33,416 bases of DNA from Candidatus Aminicenantota bacterium (GTDB lineage: Bacteria; Acidobacteriota; Aminicenantia; UBA2199). Positions 1-7,092 of the stretch are shown here, one piece after another. The translations under genes and the position numbers were made by a program. Below the pieces are notes generated by a model. That model saw only the letters and a program-made list of their open reading frames with translations, was not told the origin of the DNA and did no database searches. Where the stretch lies: assembly GCA_011772425.1 (NCBI GenBank), contig WVZO01000065.1:3618-37033 (forward strand), read 5' to 3'. Every line of letters starts with the position of its first letter. Position 1 is the stretch's first letter.

Positions 1-1
1 C

Positions 2-91
2 GAAACGATTTCAGAAATAACCGATTTACCTGTAGAGCGAATAGAGTTACTAAAGAACGCTGTCCAGGAGGAAAATGCTGCGGATCGATAA
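2..91 (+). CDS. C-terminal fragment, probable Rpn/PD-(D/E)XK nuclease family protein
   Basis: An open frame enters from the left edge and stops with TAA at 89-91. It encodes about 29 residues, including the stretch EITDLPVERIELLKN. This resembles the C-terminal tail of Rpn-family recombination-promoting nucleases ('transposase' PD-(D/E)XK proteins), which often end in an 'I-x-x-I-T-x-L-x-x-E-x-I-x-x-L' helix. The catalytic part lies outside the window, so the assignment rests only on this tail motif, from memory of the family. It points toward polA, so the two genes converge on the repeat region at 92-513. Confidence 0.45.
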   Translation, partial: ETISEITDLPVERIELLKNAVQEENAADR

Positions 92-513
92 TTTTATTGG
101 AGATTTTTTTCAACAAAAAATGTGAAAATGTGAAAATGAAAATGTGAAAATGTGCACGGTGCATGACAATATGACTTTAATGTTGCATCTTATTGGTAAT
201 ACAAGAATAGTTAAACTCCGCCCGAAGGGCATCTTATATCTCTCCTACCGCACGGGCACTCTGAAAAAACCTCTGCCCTCCGTGCGAATATACTAACCAA
301 TACGCATATCTACAGGATGGACATAAAAACTAAAAAAGAAAAAATTTAAAAATGTCCATCCTGAAAATACTATGCCTCCGGCGGCCAGGGGGATTCTTTT
401 CGAGAAAACCACCCCCCTGGACCCCCCGCAAAAGCTTTTCATAATACCCACAAATATTTTTGTTTGTTTTTGTGGCCCTTCGTTTTATCACCGCATTGTA
501 AATGCCTTCGTGG
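92..513. other. Intergenic region between convergent genes, repeat-rich, no gene seen
   Basis: No convincing coding frame is present. The stretch holds a short slippage-type run of TGTGAAAA/ATGAAAA units (about 119-151), a composite dispersed repeat with several hairpins (241-445) and a copy of a small repeat at 478-516 that runs into the polA stop codon. The hairpins are the likeliest transcription-termination structures for polA, which ends at 514 on the minus strand. Confidence 0.7.
241..445 (+). repeat. Composite hairpin repeat, copy A
   Basis: Three structured blocks occur in order. The first has CACGGGCA paired with TGCCC..CGTG (about 250-295). The second is a perfect 12-bp inverted repeat CAGGATGGACAT / ATGTCCATCCTG (313-324 and 352-363). 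The third is a CCAGGGGG / CCCCCTGG hairpin (385-392 and 413-420) preceded by GCCTCCGGCGG. The same blocks in the same order recur in reverse complement at 9147-9375. Both copies sit between the 3' ends of convergent genes. Confidence 0.8.
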
Positions 514-516
514 CTA
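478..516. repeat. Dispersed repeat with core ACCGCATTGTAAATGCCTTC, copy 1
   Basis: The 21-bp core at 490-510 recurs exactly at 10402-10422 and 16079-16099. On the minus strand it reads TAGCCACGAAGGCATTTACA and onward, so the TAG at its start is the stop codon of polA. The repeat therefore abuts and overlaps the coding sequence. Confidence 0.8.
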
Positions 517-3210
517 AATAACCTTTTTCAAACTTCCCCAGGTTTTGCCAGTCTCAAGATCCACCTTCAAAGGAACCCTCAACTCCACCGCATTCTCCAT
601 CTCCTCCTTGACAATCTGAAGCAACTGCCGCTCCTCCCCAGGCGGATACTCAAACACCAACTCATCATGCACCTGCATCACCAATTTACTCTTCATTCCC
701 GCTTGTTCCATTTTTCTATGAATATTGATCATGGCAATCTTGATAATATCCGCGGCACTGCCCTGGATAACCGTGTTAATGGCCATGCGCTTGCCGTTCT
801 CCTTGACAATGCGATTGGAACTGAGAATTTCCGGGATATCCCGCCGCCTCCCGGAAATGGTTTTAACTTCCGGTTCCTTTTCGGCTTTAGCAATTACTTC
901 ATCCATAAACGCCTTTACCCCGGCATGCTTTTCATAATACATATCGATAAAATTCCTGGCTTCTTTAAAACTGACTCCCAATTCTTTGGAGAGTGAATAG
1001 GGACCACTGCCGTACAGGACGGAAAAATTAATAATCTTGGCCCGCTTTCGCTTTTCTTTGGGACTTGAAAACAAGTCGTCGCCAAACACCGTGTCAGCCG
1101 TATGCTGATGAATATCAAAATCCCTGGCAAAGGCTTCCAACAAATTCGGGTCCTGCGAAAAATGGGCCATCACCCGCAATTCAATCTGGGAGTAATCAGC
1201 AGCCAGCAGGAATTTGCCTTCTTCGGCAATAAACGCATCCCTGACATTGATACCGGCAACTTCACCTACCGGAATGTTTTGCAAATTAGGGTCGGAGGAC
1301 GACAAACGACCGGTGGCTGTAACCGTCTGGTTAAACGAACTATGAACACGGCTGCTGTTGTCTACACTGTCCAGCAGACCAATAAGATACGTGGACAACA
1401 GTTTTTTATAGGTTCGATAATCAATAATCTTGGCCACGATGGGAAATTCTTTTAATTCATTCAACACTTCAATATCAGTGGAATAGGATTTGGTTTTGCG
1501 GGTTTTCTTTTTAACCGGCAAATTCATCTTCTCAAATAACAATTCTCCCAACTGCTGGGATGAATTCAGGTTTAACCGGTACCCGGCCATTTGATAGATT
1601 TCCTGCTCGATAGAATCGATCTTTTCCTCCATGGTCTTGGCAGCACGCTTTAAAAAATCCACGTCCACCCGCACACCGGCATATTCCATTTCCATGAGAA
1701 TTTTAACCAGGGGCATTTCAATATTGGTATACAAATCCTCCAGTGCTTTCTCTTTGATGCTTTTTCCCAATATGTCCACCAGTTTCAGACTCAGGTAGGA
1801 ATCATCGATGCAGTACTTGCTGAGGGTCTCCATATCAACGGCGATTAATTTTTTCTGCTCTTTCCCTTTGCCCACCAGCTCATCATACTCCACCTGCCTG
1901 TATTTCAAAAACTCCAGTGTCAGGTCCTTGAGATTATGGGCCCGCCGGTTGGGATGAATCAAATAGGACATCACCATGGAGTCGTCGGCAGCACCGTTGA
2001 CTTCAATACCATGGTGTCTAAGATGCAATATATCAAATTTGAGGTTATGACCGGTTTTTTTGATATCGGGGGCTGCAAAAAGTTCCGCCAGTTCTTTTTT
2101 GAAATCGTCAAAACCGATGGTAATATCCCGGGCATCGGCTTTTGAGTAAAGGAAAGGAATATAATAACCTTCGCTTTTAAAAGAGATGGAAAGCCCCACG
2201 ATTTCGGCCCTGAAAAATTCGAGATGGGTGGTCTCCAGGTCAAAAGCGAAATATTTTTCTTCCCGGATTTTTTCCTTCAATTGTTTCAATTGATGAGCAT
2301 TTTTGATGATCTCATATTTAATGTCCAGGGTCGTGGTTCTGACCTCCGGTTTTGTTTTGGCAGTATCTTCGAATCGTTTCAACAGGCTGCTAAACGATAA
2401 CTTGCGGTAAAAGTCCAGGAGTTGGGGAGTAATTTCATCCTTGAAGGGTTTGATGAGGAATTCTTCTTTTATTTCCGGGGCATTGGCCAGGTCGATCAAC
2501 TGCCTGGAGATTTGCAGCGATTCCCGGTTGTTTTCAATTTTTTTCTTGATTTTTTCATCGGCTTCATCGAGGTTGTTGAGCAGGTTATCCAGGCTCTGGA
2601 ATTTCTCGATAATTTTTAAGGCGGTTTTTTCACCGATCCCGGGGACCCCCGGAATATTGTCGGAGGTATCGCCGGTGAGGGAGAGATAATCGACAATTTG
2701 CCGGGGAGAAACACCAAAATGCTCTTTGACAGCAGACGCATCCAGTTTTTGTTTTAATTTCGGGTGAAAAATAAAAATATGGTCGTCCACCAACTGGAAC
2801 AGGTCTTTATCTGCAGAAAATATCAATACGTCGTTTCCTTTGCCGGCTTCGGCAGTTGAGCAGGCAGCAATCACATCGTCGGCCTCAAAACCGGAGGCCT
2901 CAAACAATTGAATACCCCGCAGCGCCAGGTATTCTTTTACCAGGGGAATTTGTTGGACCAATTCTTCAGGAGGAACCAGGCGTTTGGCTTTATAGGGTTC
3001 GAACCATTGATGGCGGAAGGTTTTTTCTTTTGAATCAAAGGCGACCCCAATGCGGTGGGGCTGCACATCGCGGATGATACTCTCAACCCGGGTGACAAAA
3101 CCGTAAATGGCACCTGTAGGTTCTCCTTTAAGAGTTCTCATATTCCGGTTGGAATAGAAGGAACTGAACAACAGGTACATGCCGTCGATTAAAAAAATTG
3201 TTTCACTCAT
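514..3210 (-). CDS. polA: DNA polymerase I with 5' nuclease and intact proofreading exonuclease
   Basis: A full-length family A polymerase of 898 residues that fills gaps and removes RNA primers in replication and repair. The N-terminal 5' nuclease (about 1-290) has the GDTSDNIPGVPGIGEKTA helix-hairpin-helix block near 180-197. The 3'-5' exonuclease domain keeps its acidic residues: DLE at 324-326, NLKFD with Asp393, and YCIDD at 466-470. Proofreading should therefore be active, unlike in Taq polymerase. The polymerase domain has motif A (ADYSQIELR), motif B (KxxNFSVLYG, with Ser where E. coli has Gly) and motif C (QVHDELVFE). The gene lies 45 bp downstream of the small gene at 3256-3597 and may be cotranscribed with it. 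Its TAG stop lies inside a dispersed repeat. Confidence 0.98.
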   Translation of the reverse strand: MSETIFLIDGMYLLFSSFYSNRNMRTLKGEPTGAIYGFVTRVESIIRDVQPHRIGVAFDSKEKTFRHQWFEPYKAKRLVPPEELVQQIPLVKEYLALRGIQLFEASGFEADDVIAACSTAEAGKGNDVLIFSADKDLFQLVDDHIFIFHPKLKQKLDASAVKEHFGVSPRQIVDYLSLTGDTSDNIPGVPGIGEKTALKIIEKFQSLDNLLNNLDEADEKIKKKIENNRESLQISRQLIDLANAPEIKEEFLIKPFKDEITPQLLDFYRKLSFSSLLKRFEDTAKTKPEVRTTTLDIKYEIIKNAHQLKQLKEKIREEKYFAFDLETTHLEFFRAEIVGLSISFKSEGYYIPFLYSKADARDITIGFDDFKKELAELFAAPDIKKTGHNLKFDILHLRHHGIEVNGAADDSMVMSYLIHPNRRAHNLKDLTLEFLKYRQVEYDELVGKGKEQKKLIAVDMETLSKYCIDDSYLSLKLVDILGKSIKEKALEDLYTNIEMPLVKILMEMEYAGVRVDVDFLKRAAKTMEEKIDSIEQEIYQMAGYRLNLNSSQQLGELLFEKMNLPVKKKTRKTKSYSTDIEVLNELKEFPIVAKIIDYRTYKKLLSTYLIGLLDSVDNSSRVHSSFNQTVTATGRLSSSDPNLQNIPVGEVAGINVRDAFIAEEGKFLLAADYSQIELRVMAHFSQDPNLLEAFARDFDIHQHTADTVFGDDLFSSPKEKRKRAKIINFSVLYGSGPYSLSKELGVSFKEARNFIDMYYEKHAGVKAFMDEVIAKAEKEPEVKTISGRRRDIPEILSSNRIVKENGKRMAINTVIQGSAADIIKIAMINIHRKMEQAGMKSKLVMQVHDELVFEYPPGEERQLLQIVKEEMENAVELRVPLKVDLETGKTWGSLKKVI

Positions 3211-3255
3211 CGACGTTATACGTTAATACCTTAATACGTAAAAATTACGTCATAT

Positions 3256-3597
3256 CTATTCCGAGATTGATTCTTGTTGATCCAGGTAATCCAGCACCAT
3301 TTCATCAAGGGGCATGTCATTGACGACTTGCGTATCCAGCGACAATAGGTGCAGAAATTTCCCACCTTTTAACTCCAAAATCACCTGCTCATGTTGGGTT
3401 TTCATCATGTCTTTGATGCGTTTTCGGGCATCGGATTTTTTTAACAGGTGACTATAGGAAATTCGCCTGGACAACAAGATTTCTCCACTATGGTAAACCA
3501 GGGTTTCGACGGTGGGGTTACTTTCCCCTTTATCTTCCGTCTGAATATGAAACACCTCATCGCGGTACTTAATATCAGTGTTAAAACCTACAATCAT
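3256..3597 (-). CDS. Small conserved hypothetical protein (MIVGFNTDIKY... family)
   Basis: A 113-residue protein beginning MIVGFNTDIKYRDEVFHIQT. I recall similar short orphans with an 'xVGFNTNIxYKGxxYHVQTED' start from Acidobacteriota-like and deltaproteobacterial genomes; their function is unknown. An N-terminal beta-rich part (the 'HIQTEDKG...ETLVYHSGEIL' region) is followed by a helical, charged C-terminus. The frame stays open upstream to an ATG at 3747, but that extension is low-complexity Lys/Ser and lacks family similarity, so the start at 3597 is preferred. No ribosome binding site precedes it. Instead a good promoter (3604-3632) would start transcription at or next to the ATG, suggesting a leaderless mRNA. 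polA follows 45 bp downstream. Confidence 0.75.
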   Translation of the reverse strand: MIVGFNTDIKYRDEVFHIQTEDKGESNPTVETLVYHSGEILLSRRISYSHLLKKSDARKRIKDMMKTQHEQVILELKGGKFLHLLSLDTQVVNDMPLDEMVLDYLDQQESISE

Positions 3598-3603
3598 AAA
3601 CAG

Positions 3604-3632
3604 ATAATAATTTAAATCAAACTTGTTGTCAA
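3604..3632 (-). promoter_or_regulatory. Sigma-70-like promoter for a probably leaderless transcript
   Basis: On the minus strand TTGACA (3627-3632) is followed by a 17-bp spacer and TATTAT (3604-3609). The -10 box ends 7 nt before the A of the ATG at 3597, so initiation is expected at or within a base or two of the start codon. The lack of a Shine-Dalgarno sequence fits this. Confidence 0.6.
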
Positions 3633-3799
3633 GGGTTTGTGCTGATTTAGCTGAATTCTTTGATTTTTTTGTTAATTTTTGGCGTTTTTTGCTTTTTAAA
3701 TGGGACACTGCTGCGTCATGCAAAGGGATCGTGGAGACAGCCGGCAACCGGTACCCGTGCCCCCAAACGAAACCGCTGCTTATTCTATGTGATTATTTC

Positions 3800-4153
3800 C
3801 TATTCTTCCTTGCTTCTACCCATTATAAGGTCATATTCATCATCATCAACAGGCTCCAGGTGACCGGTTCCTTCACAGGTAGTCAGGTCGATATCAGCTA
3901 CACATCGGACTTTGTCATAATTGAGAATCAGACCGCCAACCAGGTGCACCGTTCCCTTGGCTTCCTCAAAATTCCCGTCATCGAATTTACAATCTCTCCG
4001 GTCCAGTTGAATACCGACTTCTGTACCGGTTTTTTTGAACATGACATGAACATAATCCCTGTCAACACACTCTTTTAAGGCTTTCGCTGTTTTTTCCGGT
4101 CTTGCTGTTTCTACGGGCTGCTCTTTGGTCAGCCGCTCTACCAATTCGTTCAT
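3800..4153 (-). CDS. Hypothetical protein, 117 aa
   Basis: Not recognised. It is a real gene judging by the strong ribosome binding site (AGGAGG, 6 nt before the ATG on the minus strand). It is an acidic, probably cytosolic protein with no signal peptide or membrane segment. After a charged helical N-terminus (1-30) the rest looks beta-rich, with two 'x-x-V-H-V/L' strands and a Cys at each of 28, 55, 84 and 93. The C-terminus is acidic (EPVDDDEYDL). A perfect 14-bp palindrome (4187-4200) lies 34 nt upstream of the start. The neighbouring small gene and polA lie downstream on the same strand. Confidence 0.65.
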   Translation of the reverse strand: MNELVERLTKEQPVETARPEKTAKALKECVDRDYVHVMFKKTGTEVGIQLDRRDCKFDDGNFEEAKGTVHLVGGLILNYDKVRCVADIDLTTCEGTGHLEPVDDDEYDLIMGRSKEE

Positions 4154-4186
4154 TATTATCCTCCTATAATATCATGTATTTAAATT

Positions 4187-4200
4187 TATCACATGTGATA
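4187..4200. promoter_or_regulatory. Perfect 14-bp palindrome, candidate operator
   Basis: TATCACATGTGATA equals its own reverse complement. It lies 34 nt upstream of the start codon of the gene at 3800-4153, in an AT-rich leader. It resembles CRP/FNR-superfamily or other dimeric-regulator sites only loosely, and no cognate regulator is identified. Confidence 0.4.
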
Positions 4201-4304
4201 TTGCCAACACTAAAGTTTACAAAAAAAGTGCGATTCTAGCAAGTGTAAAAATAAAAAAAACTGAAATTTTTTACCATTATTTTTCCATCTTTATTCATCA
4301 ACCT

Positions 4305-6023
4305 TCACTCTTCAGTTTGAGCTTTCAACTCCTTCCTGTAGTGATCCAGCATGGTTGCTTTTGATATCAGGCCCAAAAATTTGTTACTTTCTACCACCGG
4401 TAAACTCCAGGCATTGGCGGCATCAAAGGTATTTAAAATATCTCCCACCCTGTCGTTCAATGATACGGTGGTTAATTCAGTTTCCATAACCTCTTCCACG
4501 ATGATAGAATTCAGGAGGTGGGTGTCAAAGAGATAGTTCTTAATATCATTAAAATACACCATACCCAGGAATTTGCCGGTGTTCCTGTCTTCAACCGGGA
4601 AATAATTTCGCCGGGATTTTTTTATCAGGGGGATAAGTTCTTTGAGCACCATTCCAGGGTAAACGGTTACCAGGTCGGTTTCCAAAAGTTCTTCGGGTTG
4701 GATTTCCGATAAGATACGGCCATCGGTGCGGGGTCTCAGCAGGTAACCTTTTTTTACCAATTCGTAATGGTAAATAGAGTGTTTTTCCACCAGTTTCACC
4801 AGGGTAGAAGTCAAGAAAGAGACCAGCAGCAGTGGTAATATCGCGTCGTATCCGCCGGTAATTTCAACGATCAGGAATATGCCGCTGAGGGGTGCATGGA
4901 GTGTCCCGCTCAGCATGCCTGCCATCCCCACCAGGGAGAAGAGCGCTGCTCCTGTAAATGTTGCCCGGGGAAAAACCAGGGTTAACAATTGGAAATAAAA
5001 AAATCCCCCCAGGCTGCCAATCACCAGGGAAGGTGCGAATACACCACCAGCCCCCCCGGCCCCCAATGTCAAAGAGGTGGCCAGCATTTTCATCAGGATA
5101 AGCACCAGTACCACAGCCGCAGGCGACGTGAAATCTCCGGCAATCAATTCCCTTACCAACTCATACCCTTCACCTTTAACAATGGGGAAAAAGATGGTGA
5201 TGACTCCCACCAGCAGCCCACCACAAACAGCCTGCACCAGGAAATTCCGAAGATATTTGTCCAGGGTCATGGAGACCCATTTCAACATCCTGATAAAAAC
5301 CAGGGAAAACAGGGCAAAGGCAACGGCAAGTCCCACTGTGGCAAATATGTCATTGATATTGAATCCAAATTCCCGGTGGAGAAAGGGAATCTGGTTACCC
5401 TTTAGCAGCCGGCTGACAACAGTGCCGGTTACCGAAGAGATTGCCACGGGAAGCATATTCTGGGGAACCCATTCACCCAGGATCACCTCCATGGTAAAAA
5501 TCACACCGGTCACCGGTGCATTAAAAATGGAGGCAATAGCTGCGGCTGCACCGGAACCGGTAACGGCAACACGAATTCTTTCATTGGATTTAAAATAGCC
5601 GGCGATATTGGAGCCAATGGCTGCCCCGCTGATAACAACCGGCGCCTCCGGACCGGCAGACCCGCCGCTGGCAATGGTGATTAAACTGCCCACCAACCTG
5701 GAAAAAGAGGAACGAAGCTTTAATGCCCCTCCTTTCATACTGACACTGTAAAGCACTTCCGGTACCCCATGACCGCCAAAATCCTTAATAATATATTTTA
5801 ATACCAATACGGTTAGGGTAATACCTGCCATGGGAAACAAGAACACATAGAAGTTTCCATGGAGCTGTTCCAGGAGGTGGGACAATTTTTCCAGTCCGTA
5901 ATTTAATCCCACTGCGGCAAAACCACTGCACAATCCTACCAAAGTACCAATAATGACCAGTTGAAGCCGGGTATCCAGGTTAATGAAAATCGCCCTGATC
6001 TTTTCGTTCCAGTGTTTCATCAT
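4305..6023 (-). CDS. CLC-family chloride channel/transporter with paired CBS domains (CLC1)
   Basis: A 572-residue integral membrane protein. CLC signatures are GHGVPEV (84-90), GPEAP (124-128), which carries the gating glutamate as Glu126, FNAP (167-170) and GVFAP (327-331), all in expected order. Two CBS domains fill about 450-572 and probably bind nucleotides to regulate gating. The residue after the conserved Glu179 is Val180, where the E. coli antiporter CLC-ec1 has the internal proton glutamate Glu203. Channel-like behaviour or a different coupling is therefore possible, but cannot be decided from sequence. The gene starts 27 bp after the HTH-EIIA gene at 6051 on the same strand and is probably in one operon with it. 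A second CLC diverges from the other side. Confidence 0.95.
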   Translation of the reverse strand: MMKHWNEKIRAIFINLDTRLQLVIIGTLVGLCSGFAAVGLNYGLEKLSHLLEQLHGNFYVFLFPMAGITLTVLVLKYIIKDFGGHGVPEVLYSVSMKGGALKLRSSFSRLVGSLITIASGGSAGPEAPVVISGAAIGSNIAGYFKSNERIRVAVTGSGAAAAIASIFNAPVTGVIFTMEVILGEWVPQNMLPVAISSVTGTVVSRLLKGNQIPFLHREFGFNINDIFATVGLAVAFALFSLVFIRMLKWVSMTLDKYLRNFLVQAVCGGLLVGVITIFFPIVKGEGYELVRELIAGDFTSPAAVVLVLILMKMLATSLTLGAGGAGGVFAPSLVIGSLGGFFYFQLLTLVFPRATFTGAALFSLVGMAGMLSGTLHAPLSGIFLIVEITGGYDAILPLLLVSFLTSTLVKLVEKHSIYHYELVKKGYLLRPRTDGRILSEIQPEELLETDLVTVYPGMVLKELIPLIKKSRRNYFPVEDRNTGKFLGMVYFNDIKNYLFDTHLLNSIIVEEVMETELTTVSLNDRVGDILNTFDAANAWSLPVVESNKFLGLISKATMLDHYRKELKAQTEE

Positions 6024-6050
6024 CCCACATTAACAATTAACCATTAGTAA

Positions 6051-6773
6051 TCAATCCGAAACATTATCTTTCTCTTTTCTTAATTTTGTTTCGATTTGTT
6101 CGATTTTTGAAAGTATGTCATCTTCGCCGGCTCTTTTTTTTAAGAGAGCCAAAAACTCGTTGTCCCGCAAGCATATACTGAGCCTGGAAAGCAGTTTCAG
6201 GTGGGTTTGGGTATTGGGGCTTAACATCAGGAAGAGCACAAATACATCTTCGCCGTCAACGGCATTAAAATCCACCGGTTGTTCCAGGAAGGCTGTGGTA
6301 ATGATGGGGTGTTCCAGGTTGAGATTCAGGGTACTCCGGGGATGAGGGATAGCCACACCTTTACCCATGCCGGTAGAAGCGATCTCTTCCCGGTTGAGTA
6401 ATTCATTGAGCACCATTTCTTTGTCTGCGTCTTCCGACAATTTCAACTTTTCCACTGCATGTTTCAATACGGAATAGATATCGCTGCCCTCCAGGCTGCG
6501 AATGATTCCACCGTGTTGAATGGCTTTTTTCAAGATGATGGATTCATCTATTCGGGTTCCGGCTGCTGCATCAGTATCTTTTTTTTGCTTATCCACCAGG
6601 AGCAAATCATGGGACCTGGCCCAGTCGATGATTTCGTTTTCTATGAATACATAGCCGTTTTTTTTTCGTTTGCAGGGGATTTTTCCCTGGTAAGCCCACC
6701 GCAGCACCGTAACCATGGGTGTTGCCAATAACTGCGCCACATCTTTGGCAGTTAATATTTTTTTCTTTTTCAT
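6051..6773 (-). CDS. HTH (excisionase/MerR-type)-PTS EIIA fusion regulator
   Basis: A 240-residue two-domain protein. Residues 1-57 form a helix-turn-helix of the excisionase/MerR-like kind (LTAKDVAQLLATPMVTVLRW...). Residues about 78-225 are a PTS EIIA type-2 (PtsN/fructose-like) domain with the phosphorylatable histidine in GVAIPHPRS (His144). EIIA-Ntr proteins couple phosphotransfer state to K+ transport and nitrogen/carbon control; fused to a DNA-binding domain it probably works as a phospho-controlled transcription regulator. It lies directly upstream of CLC1 and is divergent from CLC2, which makes ion homeostasis its likely target (inference). No Shine-Dalgarno sequence is seen; the leader is A-rich. 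A promoter with an inverted repeat between its boxes lies upstream, consistent with autoregulation. Confidence 0.88.
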   Translation of the reverse strand: MKKKKILTAKDVAQLLATPMVTVLRWAYQGKIPCKRKKNGYVFIENEIIDWARSHDLLLVDKQKKDTDAAAGTRIDESIILKKAIQHGGIIRSLEGSDIYSVLKHAVEKLKLSEDADKEMVLNELLNREEIASTGMGKGVAIPHPRSTLNLNLEHPIITTAFLEQPVDFNAVDGEDVFVLFLMLSPNTQTHLKLLSRLSICLRDNEFLALLKKRAGEDDILSKIEQIETKLRKEKDNVSD

Positions 6774-7092
6774 TTTTTTGATTATTTTTTTAAACGCATA
6801 AGTTTAACAAAGTTATGCGGTTCTGACAATATGGTTAACTAATTTTTAGCTCATAGCTCATAGCTCATAGCTCATAGGGAGCAGAATAAGAATAGATTAT
6901 TGCCAATTGGAAAAGATGAGCACAGGTTTAGAATAACATCTTCTTAATATCTTTGAGCTGCTGCACTAATCTCTTCCTATCAGCTATGAGCTATGAGCTA
7001 TGAACTAAATTTAAAAAAAAACTTGACTGGAGGAGGAAATTCATTTATAAATCTTTCTTAGCATATTCTACAACCTGGAGACAAACATTCGA
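6774..7092. other. Divergent intergenic region with inverted 7-mer tandem repeats
   Basis: No gene seen. AGCTCAT is repeated about four times in tandem (about 6849-6877), and its complement ATGAGCT about three times at about 6983-7005. Together they could form a long hairpin with a loop of about 105 nt between the two CLC loci. Besides the promoter at 6795-6829, AGGAGG-like purine tracts occur near 7030 but do not match a start codon. Confidence 0.6.
6795..6829 (-). promoter_or_regulatory. Promoter of the HTH-EIIA/CLC1 operon with an embedded inverted repeat
   Basis: On the minus strand TTGTCA (6824-6829), a 17-bp spacer and TAAACT (6801-6806) make a plausible sigma-70 promoter. The inverted repeat CGCATAA-N11-TTATGCG (6795-6819) overlaps the -10 box and spacer, an arrangement typical of a repressor operator. 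The adjacent HTH-EIIA protein is the obvious candidate ligand, but this is inference. Confidence 0.5.

Noticed and set aside
2990-3012. tRNA T-arm-like GGTTCGAACC
   Set aside because: It lies within the polA coding sequence, and no cloverleaf can be drawn around it.
3640-3799. Possible riboswitch or small RNA between the two small genes near polA
   Set aside because: The GC-rich stem-like segment (about 3710-3780) did not match any riboswitch core or SRP/6S pattern I know. Nothing beyond a possible terminator can be supported.
4305-6023. Loss of the gating glutamate in CLC1
   Set aside because: First reading of GSAGPEAP suggested Ala. Aligning GPEAP with GREGP of CLC2 shows that Glu126 is in place.
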